DNA of 64,000 nt, taken from NCBI RefSeq assembly GCF_041438805.1, contig NZ_CP109190.1, positions 2,976,001 to 3,040,000 of the forward strand, written 5' to 3'. This DNA comes from Streptomyces sp. NBC_01707. Its GTDB lineage: Bacteria > Actinomycetota > Actinomycetes > Streptomycetales > Streptomycetaceae. Within the stretch, counting starts at the first letter, position 1, and each line of letters begins with the position of its first letter. Both the position numbers and the translations under genes were made by a program. The notes beneath the pieces are model-generated. The model was not told the DNA's origin and did no database searches. It saw only the letters and a program-made list of their open reading frames with translations. Of the stretch, positions 51,692 through 60,961 are shown one piece after another.

Positions 51692-52918
51692 ATGCGACTC
51701 ATTCGACCAGCTCTCACGGCACGTCAGGGGCGGAGAGCACATCGCTCGCCCTCCTCCCTGCTCGCCGTGGCCGCGGCCACGGCCGTTCTCGCGCTCACCG
51801 CCACCGCCTGCGGGCCGAGCGAGGAGAAGGCGAGTGCCGAGCCCAGCAGTTCCGCCGACCGGTCCTCCGTAGACAACAAGATCGTCATTCCGGACGATCT
51901 GAAGGACCGGCTCAAGGAGCACGGGATCGACCTCGACCAGTGGAGGGACGGCGAGTGGAAGAACTGGGACAAGGACAAGTGGCTGCGTGAGGCCAAGGAC
52001 TTCGTCAACCCGATCATCGAGGACCTCTGGGACCCGGAGCGCATGCGGGATGCCGACAAGGCGCCCGAGCAGCCGGTCGACAACGACATCTCGGGCGACG
52101 CCGGCGTGACGGATCCGACGCCGGCACCGGTGCAGGCCACGAATGCGCAGACGCCTTACCACGACAGCGCCGCGGAGTCCGGGAAGCTCTTCTTCGACGG
52201 CCCCGAGGGCTCCATGGTCTGCTCCGCGACCGTGGTGAAGGACCCGGCGCACCCCGGAAAGTCCAACATGGTGTGGACGGCCGGCCACTGTGTGCACGCG
52301 GGCAAGAAGGGCGGCTGGTACCGCAACATCGCCTTCGTGCCGTCCTACAACAACAGCGGCCTGTCGATCGCCGAGCTGCAGAACGCGCCCAAGGAGCAGA
52401 TCGCCCCGTACGGCGTGTGGTGGGGCCAGTGGGCGCAGACGTCCGACCAGTGGATCTCCGACGGCGGACCGACCGGCGGTCAGGGTGCTCCGTACGACTT
52501 CGCGGTGCTGCATGTCGCCCCCGAGAAGGGGACGACCGGAAAGTCGCTGGAGGAAACGGTCGGTGCGGCGCTGCCCGTCGACTTCAACGCTCCGGCCGTT
52601 CCCAGGATCGACAGCATGACGGCAACCGGTTTCCCGGCCGCGCCACCGTACGACGGTCAGAAGCTGCTGCAGTGCAAGGACAAGCCGGGCCGGCTCTCGC
52701 TCACGAGGGAGGACCCGACGATGTACCGCGTCGGGTGCACCATGACCGGCGGCGCCTCCGGTGGCGGCTGGGTCGCGGCAGGCCAGGACGGCAAGCCCGC
52801 CCTCGTATCGAACACGTCCATCGGACCGGTGACGGCGGGGTGGCTGGCCGGCCCGCGCTTCGGGAAGGAAGCGAAGGGCGTCTACGACGCGGTCAGCAGG
52901 AAGTACGCCGGGCAGTGA
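51692..52918 (+). CDS. S1-family serine protease-like lipoprotein, paralogue 1
   Basis: This 408-residue exported protein has an N-terminal signal with a lipobox-like end at C40 (LTATAC), so it is probably lipid-anchored outside the membrane. A charged linker includes WRDGEWKNWDKDKWLREAKD (84-103). The C-terminal half is a chymotrypsin-like protease fold with a plausible triad: H199 (TAGHC), D269 (PYDFAVLHV) and S356 (GASGGG). The ATG has GGGGGA upstream. It lies in tandem with a paralogue at 53179, separated by a strong terminator. Its substrate is unknown. Confidence 0.82.
   Translation: MRLIRPALTARQGRRAHRSPSSLLAVAAATAVLALTATACGPSEEKASAEPSSSADRSSVDNKIVIPDDLKDRLKEHGIDLDQWRDGEWKNWDKDKWLREAKDFVNPIIEDLWDPERMRDADKAPEQPVDNDISGDAGVTDPTPAPVQATNAQTPYHDSAAESGKLFFDGPEGSMVCSATVVKDPAHPGKSNMVWTAGHCVHAGKKGGWYRNIAFVPSYNNSGLSIAELQNAPKEQIAPYGVWWGQWAQTSDQWISDGGPTGGQGAPYDFAVLHVAPEKGTTGKSLEETVGAALPVDFNAPAVPRIDSMTATGFPAAPPYDGQKLLQCKDKPGRLSLTREDPTMYRVGCTMTGGASGGGWVAAGQDGKPALVSNTSIGPVTAGWLAGPRFGKEAKGVYDAVSRKYAGQ
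51939..52012 (+). repeat. 74-bp block identical to 53378-53451
   Basis: This 74-base stretch encoding WRDGEWKNWDKDKWLREAKDF and the following NP is identical in paralogue 1 (51939-52012) and paralogue 2 (53378-53451). The surrounding coding sequence is clearly diverged, including third positions. Confidence 0.85.
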
Positions 52919-52996
52919 ACCGTACGAACTGGCGCCCGCCGCCTGGCGGGTGACGGTCACCCAGGGGCCTTCGGGGCGACAACTGTCCACCGGAGG

Positions 52997-53032
52997 CCCG
53001 TGCGGGCCGGGCGGCAGCCCGGCCCGCACGGG
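52997..53032 (+). terminator. Strong hairpin between protease paralogues
   Basis: Perfect 16-base stem (52997-53012 with 53017-53032) and GGCA loop, 78 bases after the first paralogue's stop. It makes the two paralogues separate transcription units. Confidence 0.75.
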
Positions 53033-53101
53033 ACGCTGTCATCCGGTACCCCGGTGGCAAAAGCCGTGCGCCGGACCGTCATAGGGTGTCTCTGCACATT
53101 C

Positions 53102-53123
53102 GGTGGTCGCTCGCACGACCACC
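53102..53123. promoter_or_regulatory. Inverted repeat before protease paralogue 2
   Basis: GGTGGTCG-N6-CGACCACC, 55 bases before the paralogue 2 start. It could be an operator or a leader hairpin. No equivalent was seen before paralogue 1. Confidence 0.4.
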
Positions 53124-53178
53124 CCTTCACATGACACGTTCATGGCAACTCTCAGAGATTTCAGGGGGAATCTTTTCC

Positions 53179-54351
53179 ATGCGATCCATACGTCCGCTGC
53201 TGGCCGCGACCGGCCTCGTCGCCGTGCTCGCGCTGTCGGCAACAGCCTGTGGTCCGAGCGAGGACGATGCTGCCGACAAGCCGGCCGCCGTCGGATCCGC
53301 CGGTGGCAACGAAAGCGGCGGCGGCATCCCCGCCGATCTGGCCGAGACGCTGAAGAAGCACGGCGTCGACCCGGAGAAGTGGAGGGACGGCGAGTGGAAG
53401 AACTGGGACAAGGACAAGTGGCTGCGTGAGGCCAAGGACTTCGTCAACCCGGTGATCGACGGGCTGTGGAAGCCCGACCGGATGAAGTCCGCCAAGGACC
53501 CGGCGAAGACGATGGCGGCCGGTGACCTCTCCGGCGACCAAGGCGTCACCGACCCGGAGCCCGCACCGGTCAAGGCCCGGCCCGAGGCCCTTCCCTACCA
53601 CGACCACGCGGCTCCGGTCGGCAAGGTGTTCTTCGACTCCCCCGAGGGCTCCATGGTCTGCTCGGGCACGGTCGTCAAGGACCCGAAGAACCCGGGCAGG
53701 TCCAACCTGGTGTGGACAGCCGGACACTGTGTCCACGCCGGTGCGAAGGGCGGCTGGTACCGCAACATCGTCTTCGTGCCCGCGTACAACGACAAGGGCA
53801 AGTCCGCCGCCGCACTGCAGAACGCCCGACCGGAGGAGATCGCCCCGTACGGTGCGTTCTGGGCCGACTGGGCCACGTCCTCCGGCGAGTGGATCGCGCG
53901 TGGCGGTCCCACCGGCGGCGAGGGTGCTCCGTACGACTACGCGGTGCTGCACGTGAAGCCGGAGAACGGCACGAAGTCCCTGGAGGAGACCGTCGGCAAC
54001 GCCCTGCCGGTCAACTTCGACGCCCCCGAGATCTCGCAGATCAGCGCCATGGGCGCCTGGGGCTACCCGGCCGCTCCCCCGTACAACGGTCTGATCATGC
54101 ACAAGTGCGTCGACCGTCCCGGTCGGCTCTCCATCAGCCCCAGCACCCCGACGATGTACCGCATCGGCTGCACCATGACCGGCGGTTCCTCCGGCGGCGG
54201 CTGGTTCAGCGAGGGCGCCGACGGCAAGCTGGCCCTGGTGTCCAACACCTCCATCGGCCCGGTGACTTCGGGCTGGCTCGCCGGACCCCACCTGGGCCAG
54301 GGCGCGCAGGAGACCTTCACGATGATGAGCGACAAGTTCGCCGGTCGGTAG
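53179..54351 (+). CDS. S1-family serine protease-like lipoprotein, paralogue 2
   Basis: This 390-residue paralogue of 51692-52918 has a lipobox-like end at C24 (LSATAC), the same WRDGEWKNWDKDKW linker (68-81) and the same protease fold with triad H183 (TAGHC), D253 (PYDYAVLHV) and S338 (GGSSGGG). I chose the ATG at 53179 with GGGGGAA upstream; the longer frame from 53086 lacks one and would lose the signal peptide. It is clearly diverged from paralogue 1 except at conserved motifs and one 74-bp identical block, so this is an old duplication with possible gene conversion. Confidence 0.82.
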   Translation: MRSIRPLLAATGLVAVLALSATACGPSEDDAADKPAAVGSAGGNESGGGIPADLAETLKKHGVDPEKWRDGEWKNWDKDKWLREAKDFVNPVIDGLWKPDRMKSAKDPAKTMAAGDLSGDQGVTDPEPAPVKARPEALPYHDHAAPVGKVFFDSPEGSMVCSGTVVKDPKNPGRSNLVWTAGHCVHAGAKGGWYRNIVFVPAYNDKGKSAAALQNARPEEIAPYGAFWADWATSSGEWIARGGPTGGEGAPYDYAVLHVKPENGTKSLEETVGNALPVNFDAPEISQISAMGAWGYPAAPPYNGLIMHKCVDRPGRLSISPSTPTMYRIGCTMTGGSSGGGWFSEGADGKLALVSNTSIGPVTSGWLAGPHLGQGAQETFTMMSDKFAGR

Positions 54352-54369
54352 CAGGAGCCCCGTTCACGC

Positions 54370-54410
54370 CCGAAGGCCCGCTCCCTCATCGCGAGGGAAC
54401 GGGCCTTCGG
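54370..54410. terminator. Bidirectional hairpin after protease 2 / hflX
   Basis: An 11-base outer stem (CCGAAGGCCCG with CGGGCCTTCGG) extended by an inner CTCCCTC/GAGGGA pairing, between the convergent ends of the protease (54351) and hflX (54430). Confidence 0.75.
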
Positions 54411-54429
54411 TCCGTAGACTGTCGTGCTC

Positions 54430-55950
54430 TCAGTGCGCTGCGAGCGCGAACGATGCGAGGTCCGCGGCCAGTTGCTCATGAACCCGCGCCTTGAGCAGCG
54501 TGCCCTCCGAGGTGTGCTCCTCGGAGATCACTTCGCCGTCGGCGTGCACCCGGGAGACAAGCCCGCCCTGGGTGTACGGCACGAGTGCCTCGATCTCGAC
54601 CGACGGCCGAGGCAGTTCGGAATCGATGAGCGCGAGCAGCTCCGCCATACCGGCACCGGTGCGCGCCGAGACGGCGATGGCGTGCTTCTCGATCCGCAGG
54701 AGGCGCTGGAGGACCAGCGGGTCGGCCGCATCAGCCTTGTTGATCACCACGATCTCGGGCACGTCCAGCGCACCCACATCGCGGATCACTTGGCGCACGG
54801 CGGCGAGCTGCTCCTCCGGCACCGGGTGGGATCCGTCCACCACATGCAGGATCAGGTCGGATTCGCCGACCTCCTCCATGGTGGAGCGGAACGCCTCGAC
54901 GAGGTGGTGCGGCAGATGCCGTACGAACCCGACCGTGTCGGCCAGGGTGTAGGTCCGGCCGGTCGGCGTCTCGGCTCGGCGGACGGTCGGGTCCAGCGTG
55001 GCGAACAGTGCATTCTCCACAAGGACGCCCGCACCGGTCAGCCGGTTGAGCAGCGAGGACTTGCCCGCGTTGGTGTAGCCCGCGATCGCGACTGAAGGCA
55101 CCTTGTTGCGCTTGCGCTCCTGACGCTTGATCTCGCGGCCGGTCTTCATCTCCGCGATCTCCCGGCGCATCTTCGCCATCTTCTCGCGGATCCGACGCCG
55201 GTCGGTCTCGATCTTGGTCTCACCGGGACCACGGGTCGCCATGCCGCCACCGCCGCTGGACCCGCCACCGCCCATCTGCCGGGACAGCGACTGACCCCAA
55301 CCGCGCAGTCGCGGCAGCATGTACTGCATCTGTGCGAGGGAGACCTGCGCCTTGCCCTCTCGGGACTTGGCGTGCTGGGCGAAGATGTCGAGGATCAGGG
55401 CGGTCCGGTCGACCACCTTGACCTTGACGACGTCCTCGAGATGGATCAGCTGGCCGGGGCTGAGCTCACCGTCGCAGACGACGGTGTCGGCCCCTGATTC
55501 GAGGACGATGTCACGCAGTTCCAGCGCCTTGCCGGAGCCGATGTACGTAGCCGGGTCGGGCTTGTCGCGGCGCTGGAAGACGGCGTCGAGCACCTGGGCG
55601 CCCGCCGTCTCCGCAAGCGCTGCAAGCTCCGCGAGCGAATTCTCCGCGTCCTGCACGGTCCCGGAGGTCCAGACGCCGACCAGCACCACGCGCTCCAGGC
55701 GCAGCTGTCGGTACTCGACCTCGGTGACGTCCTCGAGCTCGGTGGAGAGGCCCGCCACACGTCGTAGCGCGGCACGCTCGGAACGGTCGAGCTGCTCGCC
55801 GTCCCGCTCTCCGTCGATCTCGTGGCTCCAGGCGACGTCCTCTTCCATCAGGGCGTCGGCCCGAAGGCTCTCGGTGAGGCTCTCGGTGACGTTCTCCGTG
55901 GCACTCTGCGCGTTCTGCGCGTCCTGGGGAAGGGAAGAAGAGGAGGTCAT
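54430..55950 (-). CDS. hflX: GTPase HflX
   Basis: This 506-residue ribosome-associated GTPase splits stalled ribosomes after heat or antibiotic stress. The N-terminal HflX domain (ETAGAQVLDAVFQRRDKPDPATYIGSGKALELRDI; GELSPGQLIHLEDVV) is followed by a coiled coil (MAKMRREIAEMKTGREIKRQ). The G domain has G1 GYTNAGKSS (about 288-296), G3 DTVGFVRHLP and G4 NKAD. I chose the ATG at 55950, with AAGGATCC upstream. It has an acidic N-terminal extension of about 60 residues, common in actinobacteria. It is followed by a terminator; the M1 peptidase gene ends 144 bases upstream on the same strand. Confidence 0.93.
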   Translation of the reverse strand: MTSSSSLPQDAQNAQSATENVTESLTESLRADALMEEDVAWSHEIDGERDGEQLDRSERAALRRVAGLSTELEDVTEVEYRQLRLERVVLVGVWTSGTVQDAENSLAELAALAETAGAQVLDAVFQRRDKPDPATYIGSGKALELRDIVLESGADTVVCDGELSPGQLIHLEDVVKVKVVDRTALILDIFAQHAKSREGKAQVSLAQMQYMLPRLRGWGQSLSRQMGGGGSSGGGGMATRGPGETKIETDRRRIREKMAKMRREIAEMKTGREIKRQERKRNKVPSVAIAGYTNAGKSSLLNRLTGAGVLVENALFATLDPTVRRAETPTGRTYTLADTVGFVRHLPHHLVEAFRSTMEEVGESDLILHVVDGSHPVPEEQLAAVRQVIRDVGALDVPEIVVINKADAADPLVLQRLLRIEKHAIAVSARTGAGMAELLALIDSELPRPSVEIEALVPYTQGGLVSRVHADGEVISEEHTSEGTLLKARVHEQLAADLASFALAAH

Positions 55951-56094
55951 TGGATCCTTACGTCGATAGAAGTCCGTTACATGTGTCACAACGTGTGACC
56001 TTCCTGGATGATTCCCTCCGGTGAGAATCTCCGGTCCGGCCGCCGCGGCGACCCGTCGATAGTGGCATGGCCCGGCTGGGCCCGTCACCCGGGT

Positions 56095-57546
56095 TTACCC
56101 CCGTCCGGCCGGCTGTGTGCTGTGCCAGTCCGGGTGCCCCGGCATCGGTGGGGTCTTCGCCCCGTACAGCCAGCTGTGAAAGAACGTGGTCAGGTCTCGC
56201 CCCGCGATCTGCGACGCCAGCCGGACGAAGTCCTTCGTGGTCGCGGTGGAATCGCGATGGGTGCTGACCCAGCGTCGTTCCAGCCGGTCGAAGGCGGGCT
56301 CACCGATCTCCTTGCGCAGCGCGTAGAGGACGAGTGCGCTGCCGTCGTAGACGGACGGCCGGAAGATGCTGATCTTCTCGCCGGGCGCCGGGGCGGCGGG
56401 GCGGGCGGGCGGGCCTCCGGCGGCGCGCCAGCTGTCGGACCTGGTGTACGCGTCGCGCATCCGGCGTTCCAGCGGCCGCTTGGCGTGTTCCTCGGCGTAG
56501 CGGGCCTCGTACCAGCTGGCGTGTCCTTCGTTGAGCCAGAGATCGGACCAGGACCGCGGGGAGACGCTGTCACCGAACCACTGGTGGGCCAGCTCGTGCA
56601 CCATGAGCGATTCGACGTACCACTCGGGGTAGATGCCGCTGGTGAACACGGACCGTTCGAAGAGCGTGAGCGTCTGGGTCTCCAGTTCGAAGCCGGTCTT
56701 CGTGTCGGCGATCAGCAGTCCGTACGTCTCGAAGGGGTAGCGGCCGACCTGCCGTTCCATCCACTCCAACTGCCCCGGCGTCGTCTTCAGCCACCGTTCG
56801 AGGGCCTTGGCGTCGGCGGCCGGCACCACGTCGCGAACCGGCAGTCCGTGGGGTCCGGTCCGCTCCAGGACGGTGGAGCGCCCGATGGAGACCTGGGCCA
56901 GCTCGGTGGCCATGGGGTGTGCGGTCCGGTACGTCCAGGTGGTCGAGGAGCCGTCCCGGACCTTGCCTGCGGGCAGGCCGTTGGCGACCACCTTCAGTTC
57001 CTCGGGTGCGGTGACCCGGAAGGTGAAGTACGCCTTGTCGGCCGGGTGGTCGTTGCTGGGGAAGACCCGGTGGGCGGCGTCCGCCTGGTTTGCCATCGCG
57101 AGGCCGTCGGAGGTGCGCAGCCATCCGCCGCTTTTCTGGTCGCCGCTCGGGTCGCTGGTGTGCCGGACGGTGATGTGGAGCGGCACTCCGGCCGGAAGCC
57201 TGCCCGGGGCCTCGACGACCAGGTCCTCGTCCGCGGCGGCGAAGTCGGCCCGCTGCCCGTTGATGTCGACAGTACGGACTGTGCCGCGGGCGAAGTCGAG
57301 GTTGATCCGGTCGAGCGGCTCGGTGGTCCGCGCGTCGATCGTGGTGATGGCGTCCAGTGGCTTGTTGTTGCCGTGGTACGTGAACCCGATGTCGTACGAC
57401 AGGACGTCGTATCCCGGGTTGCCGAGGTGAGGGAAGAGCGAATCTCCGATGCCGAGCGGCACGGGCGCGGGCAGGGTGGCGGCAACGAGGGTGGCCGAGG
57501 CGGTGGCAAGCAGGGCGGCCCGCAGGCGGCGGGGGATGAGCGGCAT
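56095..57546 (-). CDS. Secreted M1-family metallopeptidase
   Basis: This 483-residue aminopeptidase-like protein has a signal peptide (RRLRAALLATASATLVAATLP). The zinc site is HELAH with E two turns later (HELAHQWFGDSV, then LNEGHASWYEARY). An N-terminal beta-rich domain has YDVLSYDIGFTYHGNNKPLDAITTIDA. At 483 residues it lacks the long C-terminal ERAP/ARM domain of full M1 enzymes, a short form found in Streptomyces. The ATG at 57546 is preceded by GTAGCC only, so the start is by the signal peptide. It is upstream of hflX on the same strand. Confidence 0.87.
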   Translation of the reverse strand: MPLIPRRLRAALLATASATLVAATLPAPVPLGIGDSLFPHLGNPGYDVLSYDIGFTYHGNNKPLDAITTIDARTTEPLDRINLDFARGTVRTVDINGQRADFAAADEDLVVEAPGRLPAGVPLHITVRHTSDPSGDQKSGGWLRTSDGLAMANQADAAHRVFPSNDHPADKAYFTFRVTAPEELKVVANGLPAGKVRDGSSTTWTYRTAHPMATELAQVSIGRSTVLERTGPHGLPVRDVVPAADAKALERWLKTTPGQLEWMERQVGRYPFETYGLLIADTKTGFELETQTLTLFERSVFTSGIYPEWYVESLMVHELAHQWFGDSVSPRSWSDLWLNEGHASWYEARYAEEHAKRPLERRMRDAYTRSDSWRAAGGPPARPAAPAPGEKISIFRPSVYDGSALVLYALRKEIGEPAFDRLERRWVSTHRDSTATTKDFVRLASQIAGRDLTTFFHSWLYGAKTPPMPGHPDWHSTQPAGRG

Positions 57547-57648
57547 GGACTACGGCTACCAGCGACGACCGCCGGGGCCGGGTGCGGCGCGCGCCGCGCC
57601 ACTCGAACGAGGGGCCGGTGCGGCGGCCGGGCGCTGCGAGGCGGTGGT

Positions 57649-59820
57649 TCAGACGGCGGCGGCCGGGTGCTGGGCACGGCTCACGTCGTACACCCCCGGC
57701 ACGTCACGCATCGCGCGCATGAGCGCGGGCAGTCCGGCGGCGTCCGGCAACTGAAGGGTGTAGGTGTGCCGAACGCGCTGCTCACTGGGTGGTTCGACGG
57801 TGGCGGCGATGATCGCGGCGTCCGCTGTCGCGATGGCCTCGGTGAGATCGGCGAGCAGCCGCGGGCGTCCGAAGGACTCGGCGACGAGGGTGACCCGGCA
57901 GGCCGCCGCATCGCCCCAGCCGACCGCGACGGGCGTCCGGCCGGCGGCCTGCATCCGGGCCACCGCGGGACACTCCTGCCGGTGCACGGTGACGGCGCCG
58001 CCGCGCACGGTGAATCCGGTGACGGCGTCGGGAGGTACGGGTGTGCAGCAGCCCGCCAGACGTACGGTGGCGTCCGGCCGGTCCACGACGACGGTCGCGG
58101 CGCGGTCGGCGGACCGGTCGCTCGCGGAAGGTGCCGAAGCCATGGGCTGCGGGTCGGGCCTGCGGCCCGCGGGCCGGCTGCCGTAGGAGCCCTGGGGGTC
58201 CTGCGGGTGGGCGCCGAGCCAACCGGTGATCGCGATGCGCGCGGTGGGGGTACGGGCGTGGTCGAGCCAGTCGGGTGAAGGACCGGACGTCGCGTCCTCG
58301 GCCAGCAGCAGCTGCACGGTGTCCCCGTCGCTGAGCACGGTGGAGAGCCTGGCGAGCCGTCCGTTGACCCTGGCTCCGATGCAGCTGTGCGCCTCGTCGC
58401 CGTACTGAGCGTAGGCGGCATCGACGCAACTGGCCCCCGCCGGGAGGCCGAGGGTGCCACCGTCGGTGCGGAAGACGGTGATCTCGCGGTCCTCGGCGAG
58501 GTCGGCGCGGAGTGTGGTCCAGAAGGTGTCCGGGTCGGGTGCGGACTGCTGCCATGCGAGCAGCCGTGAGAGCCAGCCGGGACGGGTCGGGTCGGCGCGC
58601 TCGCCGTCCGCGGGTTCGGCCGTCTGCGGCGCGGAGACGCCGTCCGCCACGTAAGGGTTGCCGAGCGCGATCACGCCCGCTTCGGCGACCTTGTGCATCC
58701 GATGCGTACGGATGAGCACTTCGGCGACCGCGCCGCCCGGGCCGACGACAGCGGTGTGCAGCGATTGGTAGAGGTTGAACTTGGGGGCCGCGATGAAGTC
58801 CTTGAACTCGGAGATCACCGGGGTGAAACAGGTGTGGAGCTCGCCGAGGACGCCGTAGCAGTCGGCGTCCTCGCCGACAAGCACCAACAGGCGGCCGAAG
58901 TCGGTGCCACGCAGTTCGCCGCGTTTGATCCGGACGCGGTGCACGGAGACGTAATGGCGTGGCCTGATGAGAACTTCGGCAGAAATGCCGGCGTCCCGCA
59001 GCACGGCTCTGACGTTCTCGGCAATGGTGGAGAGAGGGTCCTCGGTGGCGGTGGCGGTAGCGCCCGCGTCACCCGAGGCCGCCGACCCCGGTGACGCTGC
59101 GGCGATCAGTGCCCGGGTGTGTTCGTACTCCTCGGGGTGGAGGATCGCGAAGACGAGGTCCTCCAGCTCTGTCTTGAGCGCCTGCACCCCGAGCCGTTCG
59201 GCGAGCGGGATCAGTACATCGCGGGTGACCTTGGCGATCCTCGCCTGCTTCTCCGGGCGCATCACCCCGAGGGTGCGCATATTGTGCAACCGGTCTGCGA
59301 GCTTGATCGACATCACCCTGACGTCGTCCCCGGTGGCGACGAGCATCTTGCGGAATGTCTCGGGCTCGGCCGCCGCACCGTAGTCGACCTTTTCGAGTTT
59401 GGTGACGCCGTCGACGAGGTAGCAGACCTCTTCGCCGAACTGCTCCCGCACCTGTTCGAGGGTTACCTCGGTGTCCTCGACGGTGTCATGGAGGAGGGAC
59501 GCGGTGAGTGTCGTCGTCTCGGCGCCGAGTTCGGCGAGGATCAACGTGACCGCGAGCGGGTGCGTGATGTACGGCTCACCGCTCTTGCGCATCTGCCCCC
59601 GGTGGGAGGACTCTGCCAGGACGTAGGCCTTGTGCAGGACTGTCAGGTCGGCGTCCGGATGATGGGCCCGGTGGGCCTCGGCGACATGACCGATCGCATC
59701 GGGCAGCCGGTCGCGGGAGACGGGTCCGAGAAGGGCGACCCGGCCGAGCCTGCGAAGATCGATCCGGGGACGGCCTCGTCTGCGGATGGGAGCACCTGGG
59801 TCGGTGGCCTCTGCGCTCAT
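57649..59820 (-). CDS. rshA: RelA/SpoT-homologue (RSH), probably RshA
   Basis: This 723-residue RSH protein makes or degrades (p)ppGpp. The HD hydrolase domain is intact (YITHPLAVTLILAELGAET and LLHDTVEDTEVTLEQV). The synthetase region is divergent: RPRHYVSVHRV, GTDFGRLLVLV, EFKDFIAAPKFNLYQSLHTAVVGPGG, EVLIRT. TGS (about residues 425-500, ITVFRTDGGTLGLPAGASCVDAAYAQYG) and C-terminal ACT domains follow. GGAGG precedes the ATG at 59820. The gene is separate from the main Streptomyces relA. I assign the name RshA from gene order (recollection). Confidence 0.82.
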   Translation of the reverse strand: MSAEATDPGAPIRRRGRPRIDLRRLGRVALLGPVSRDRLPDAIGHVAEAHRAHHPDADLTVLHKAYVLAESSHRGQMRKSGEPYITHPLAVTLILAELGAETTTLTASLLHDTVEDTEVTLEQVREQFGEEVCYLVDGVTKLEKVDYGAAAEPETFRKMLVATGDDVRVMSIKLADRLHNMRTLGVMRPEKQARIAKVTRDVLIPLAERLGVQALKTELEDLVFAILHPEEYEHTRALIAAASPGSAASGDAGATATATEDPLSTIAENVRAVLRDAGISAEVLIRPRHYVSVHRVRIKRGELRGTDFGRLLVLVGEDADCYGVLGELHTCFTPVISEFKDFIAAPKFNLYQSLHTAVVGPGGAVAEVLIRTHRMHKVAEAGVIALGNPYVADGVSAPQTAEPADGERADPTRPGWLSRLLAWQQSAPDPDTFWTTLRADLAEDREITVFRTDGGTLGLPAGASCVDAAYAQYGDEAHSCIGARVNGRLARLSTVLSDGDTVQLLLAEDATSGPSPDWLDHARTPTARIAITGWLGAHPQDPQGSYGSRPAGRRPDPQPMASAPSASDRSADRAATVVVDRPDATVRLAGCCTPVPPDAVTGFTVRGGAVTVHRQECPAVARMQAAGRTPVAVGWGDAAACRVTLVAESFGRPRLLADLTEAIATADAAIIAATVEPPSEQRVRHTYTLQLPDAAGLPALMRAMRDVPGVYDVSRAQHPAAAV

Positions 59821-59962
59821 GGGGGCACCTCCGGCAAACGTCGACCGGCGGTGGGGAGGTGCGGACGCGCCTCCGGGCCGGTGCTTGATGCTACCGACCC
59901 CACCACGTGGCGGAGTCCGGCTCTCGCTCAGCGTGAAACGGATCACCCATTCGAGCGAAGCT

Positions 59963-60835
59963 TCAGCCGGTGACCGTTTCGAGCCAGGCCGGATTGATCA
60001 TGCCTTCGGCGACGATGACAGCGGGGCCGGTCATCTCGATCTCGCCGTCCGGCTGCTCGGTGATCAGCAGGGTCCCGCCGGGCAGGTCGACCGTGTACGT
60101 GACCGGAGTGCCCGTCTGCGCGGGGTCGGCGCCGTCCCTGCGGGCCGCGGCGACGGCCACCGCGCAGGCGCCGGTGCCGCAGGAGCGGGTCTCGCCGGAA
60201 CCGCGCTCGTGAACCCGCATCGCGACGTGGCGCGGTCCGCGGTCCACGACGAACTCGATGTTGACGCCGTCGGGGTAGACGGCCGCGGGGGTGAACGGCG
60301 GTACGGAGCGCAGCTCACCGGCGTGCGCCAGGTCGTCGACGAAGGCGACCGCGTGGGGGTTGCCCATATTGACGTTCCGGGCGTCCCAGCTGCGGCCGTC
60401 CACCGTGACGGTGACGCCCGCGCCCGGGAGCAGCGCGCGCCCCATGGAGACCGTGATGTCGCCGCCCTTGGCGATGTGGACCTTCTTCACGCCGCCCCGG
60501 GTCGCGACCGCGAGATCGCCCTCCTCGACGAGCCCGGCGCGCTTCAGATAGTGGGCGAAGACCCGCACACCGTTGCCGCACATCTCGGCGATGGAGCCGT
60601 CGGCATTGCGGTAGTCCATGAACCACTCGGCCTCGCCCGCCATGGCTCGCGCCTCGGGATGCGCGGCAGAGCGCACGACGTGCAGCAGACCGTCACCTCC
60701 GATACCGGCCCGGCGGTCGCAGAGCCGGACGACGACGGATGCGGGCAGGTCGATGGCGTCGTCCGGGTCGGGAACGATCACGAAGTCGTTCTCGGTGCCG
60801 TGGCCCTTGAGGAAGGCGATCTGCGAGGTGCTCAC
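59963..60835 (-). CDS. dapF: Diaminopimelate epimerase
   Basis: This 290-residue enzyme interconverts LL- and meso-diaminopimelate for lysine and peptidoglycan synthesis. Streptomyces needs LL-DAP in its wall but meso-DAP for lysine. The catalytic cysteine pair is C86 (AEMCGNGVRVF) and C219 (ETRSCGTGACAV). It has the N-terminal GHGTENDFVIVPDPDD motif. The start is GTG at 60835. It lies 142 bases upstream of the RSH gene on the same strand. Confidence 0.94.
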   Translation of the reverse strand: MSTSQIAFLKGHGTENDFVIVPDPDDAIDLPASVVVRLCDRRAGIGGDGLLHVVRSAAHPEARAMAGEAEWFMDYRNADGSIAEMCGNGVRVFAHYLKRAGLVEEGDLAVATRGGVKKVHIAKGGDITVSMGRALLPGAGVTVTVDGRSWDARNVNMGNPHAVAFVDDLAHAGELRSVPPFTPAAVYPDGVNIEFVVDRGPRHVAMRVHERGSGETRSCGTGACAVAVAAARRDGADPAQTGTPVTYTVDLPGGTLLITEQPDGEIEMTGPAVIVAEGMINPAWLETVTG

Positions 60836-60961
60836 AGGGCAACTGTACGAGGCCGCACCGCCAGCGGGCGAAGGCGGCCCACGCAGTCGACGGACAGGGC
60901 GGAGACAGGATGGTGGGGACGAGGCGGACCGGCAGGTGAGACGGCCGCGCCGGGACCCATG

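Noticed and set aside
56008..58278. Long plus-strand frame over the M1 peptidase and RSH genes
   Set aside because: Shadow of two well-recognised minus-strand genes, with Gly/Arg/Val-rich composition and no plausible start signal.
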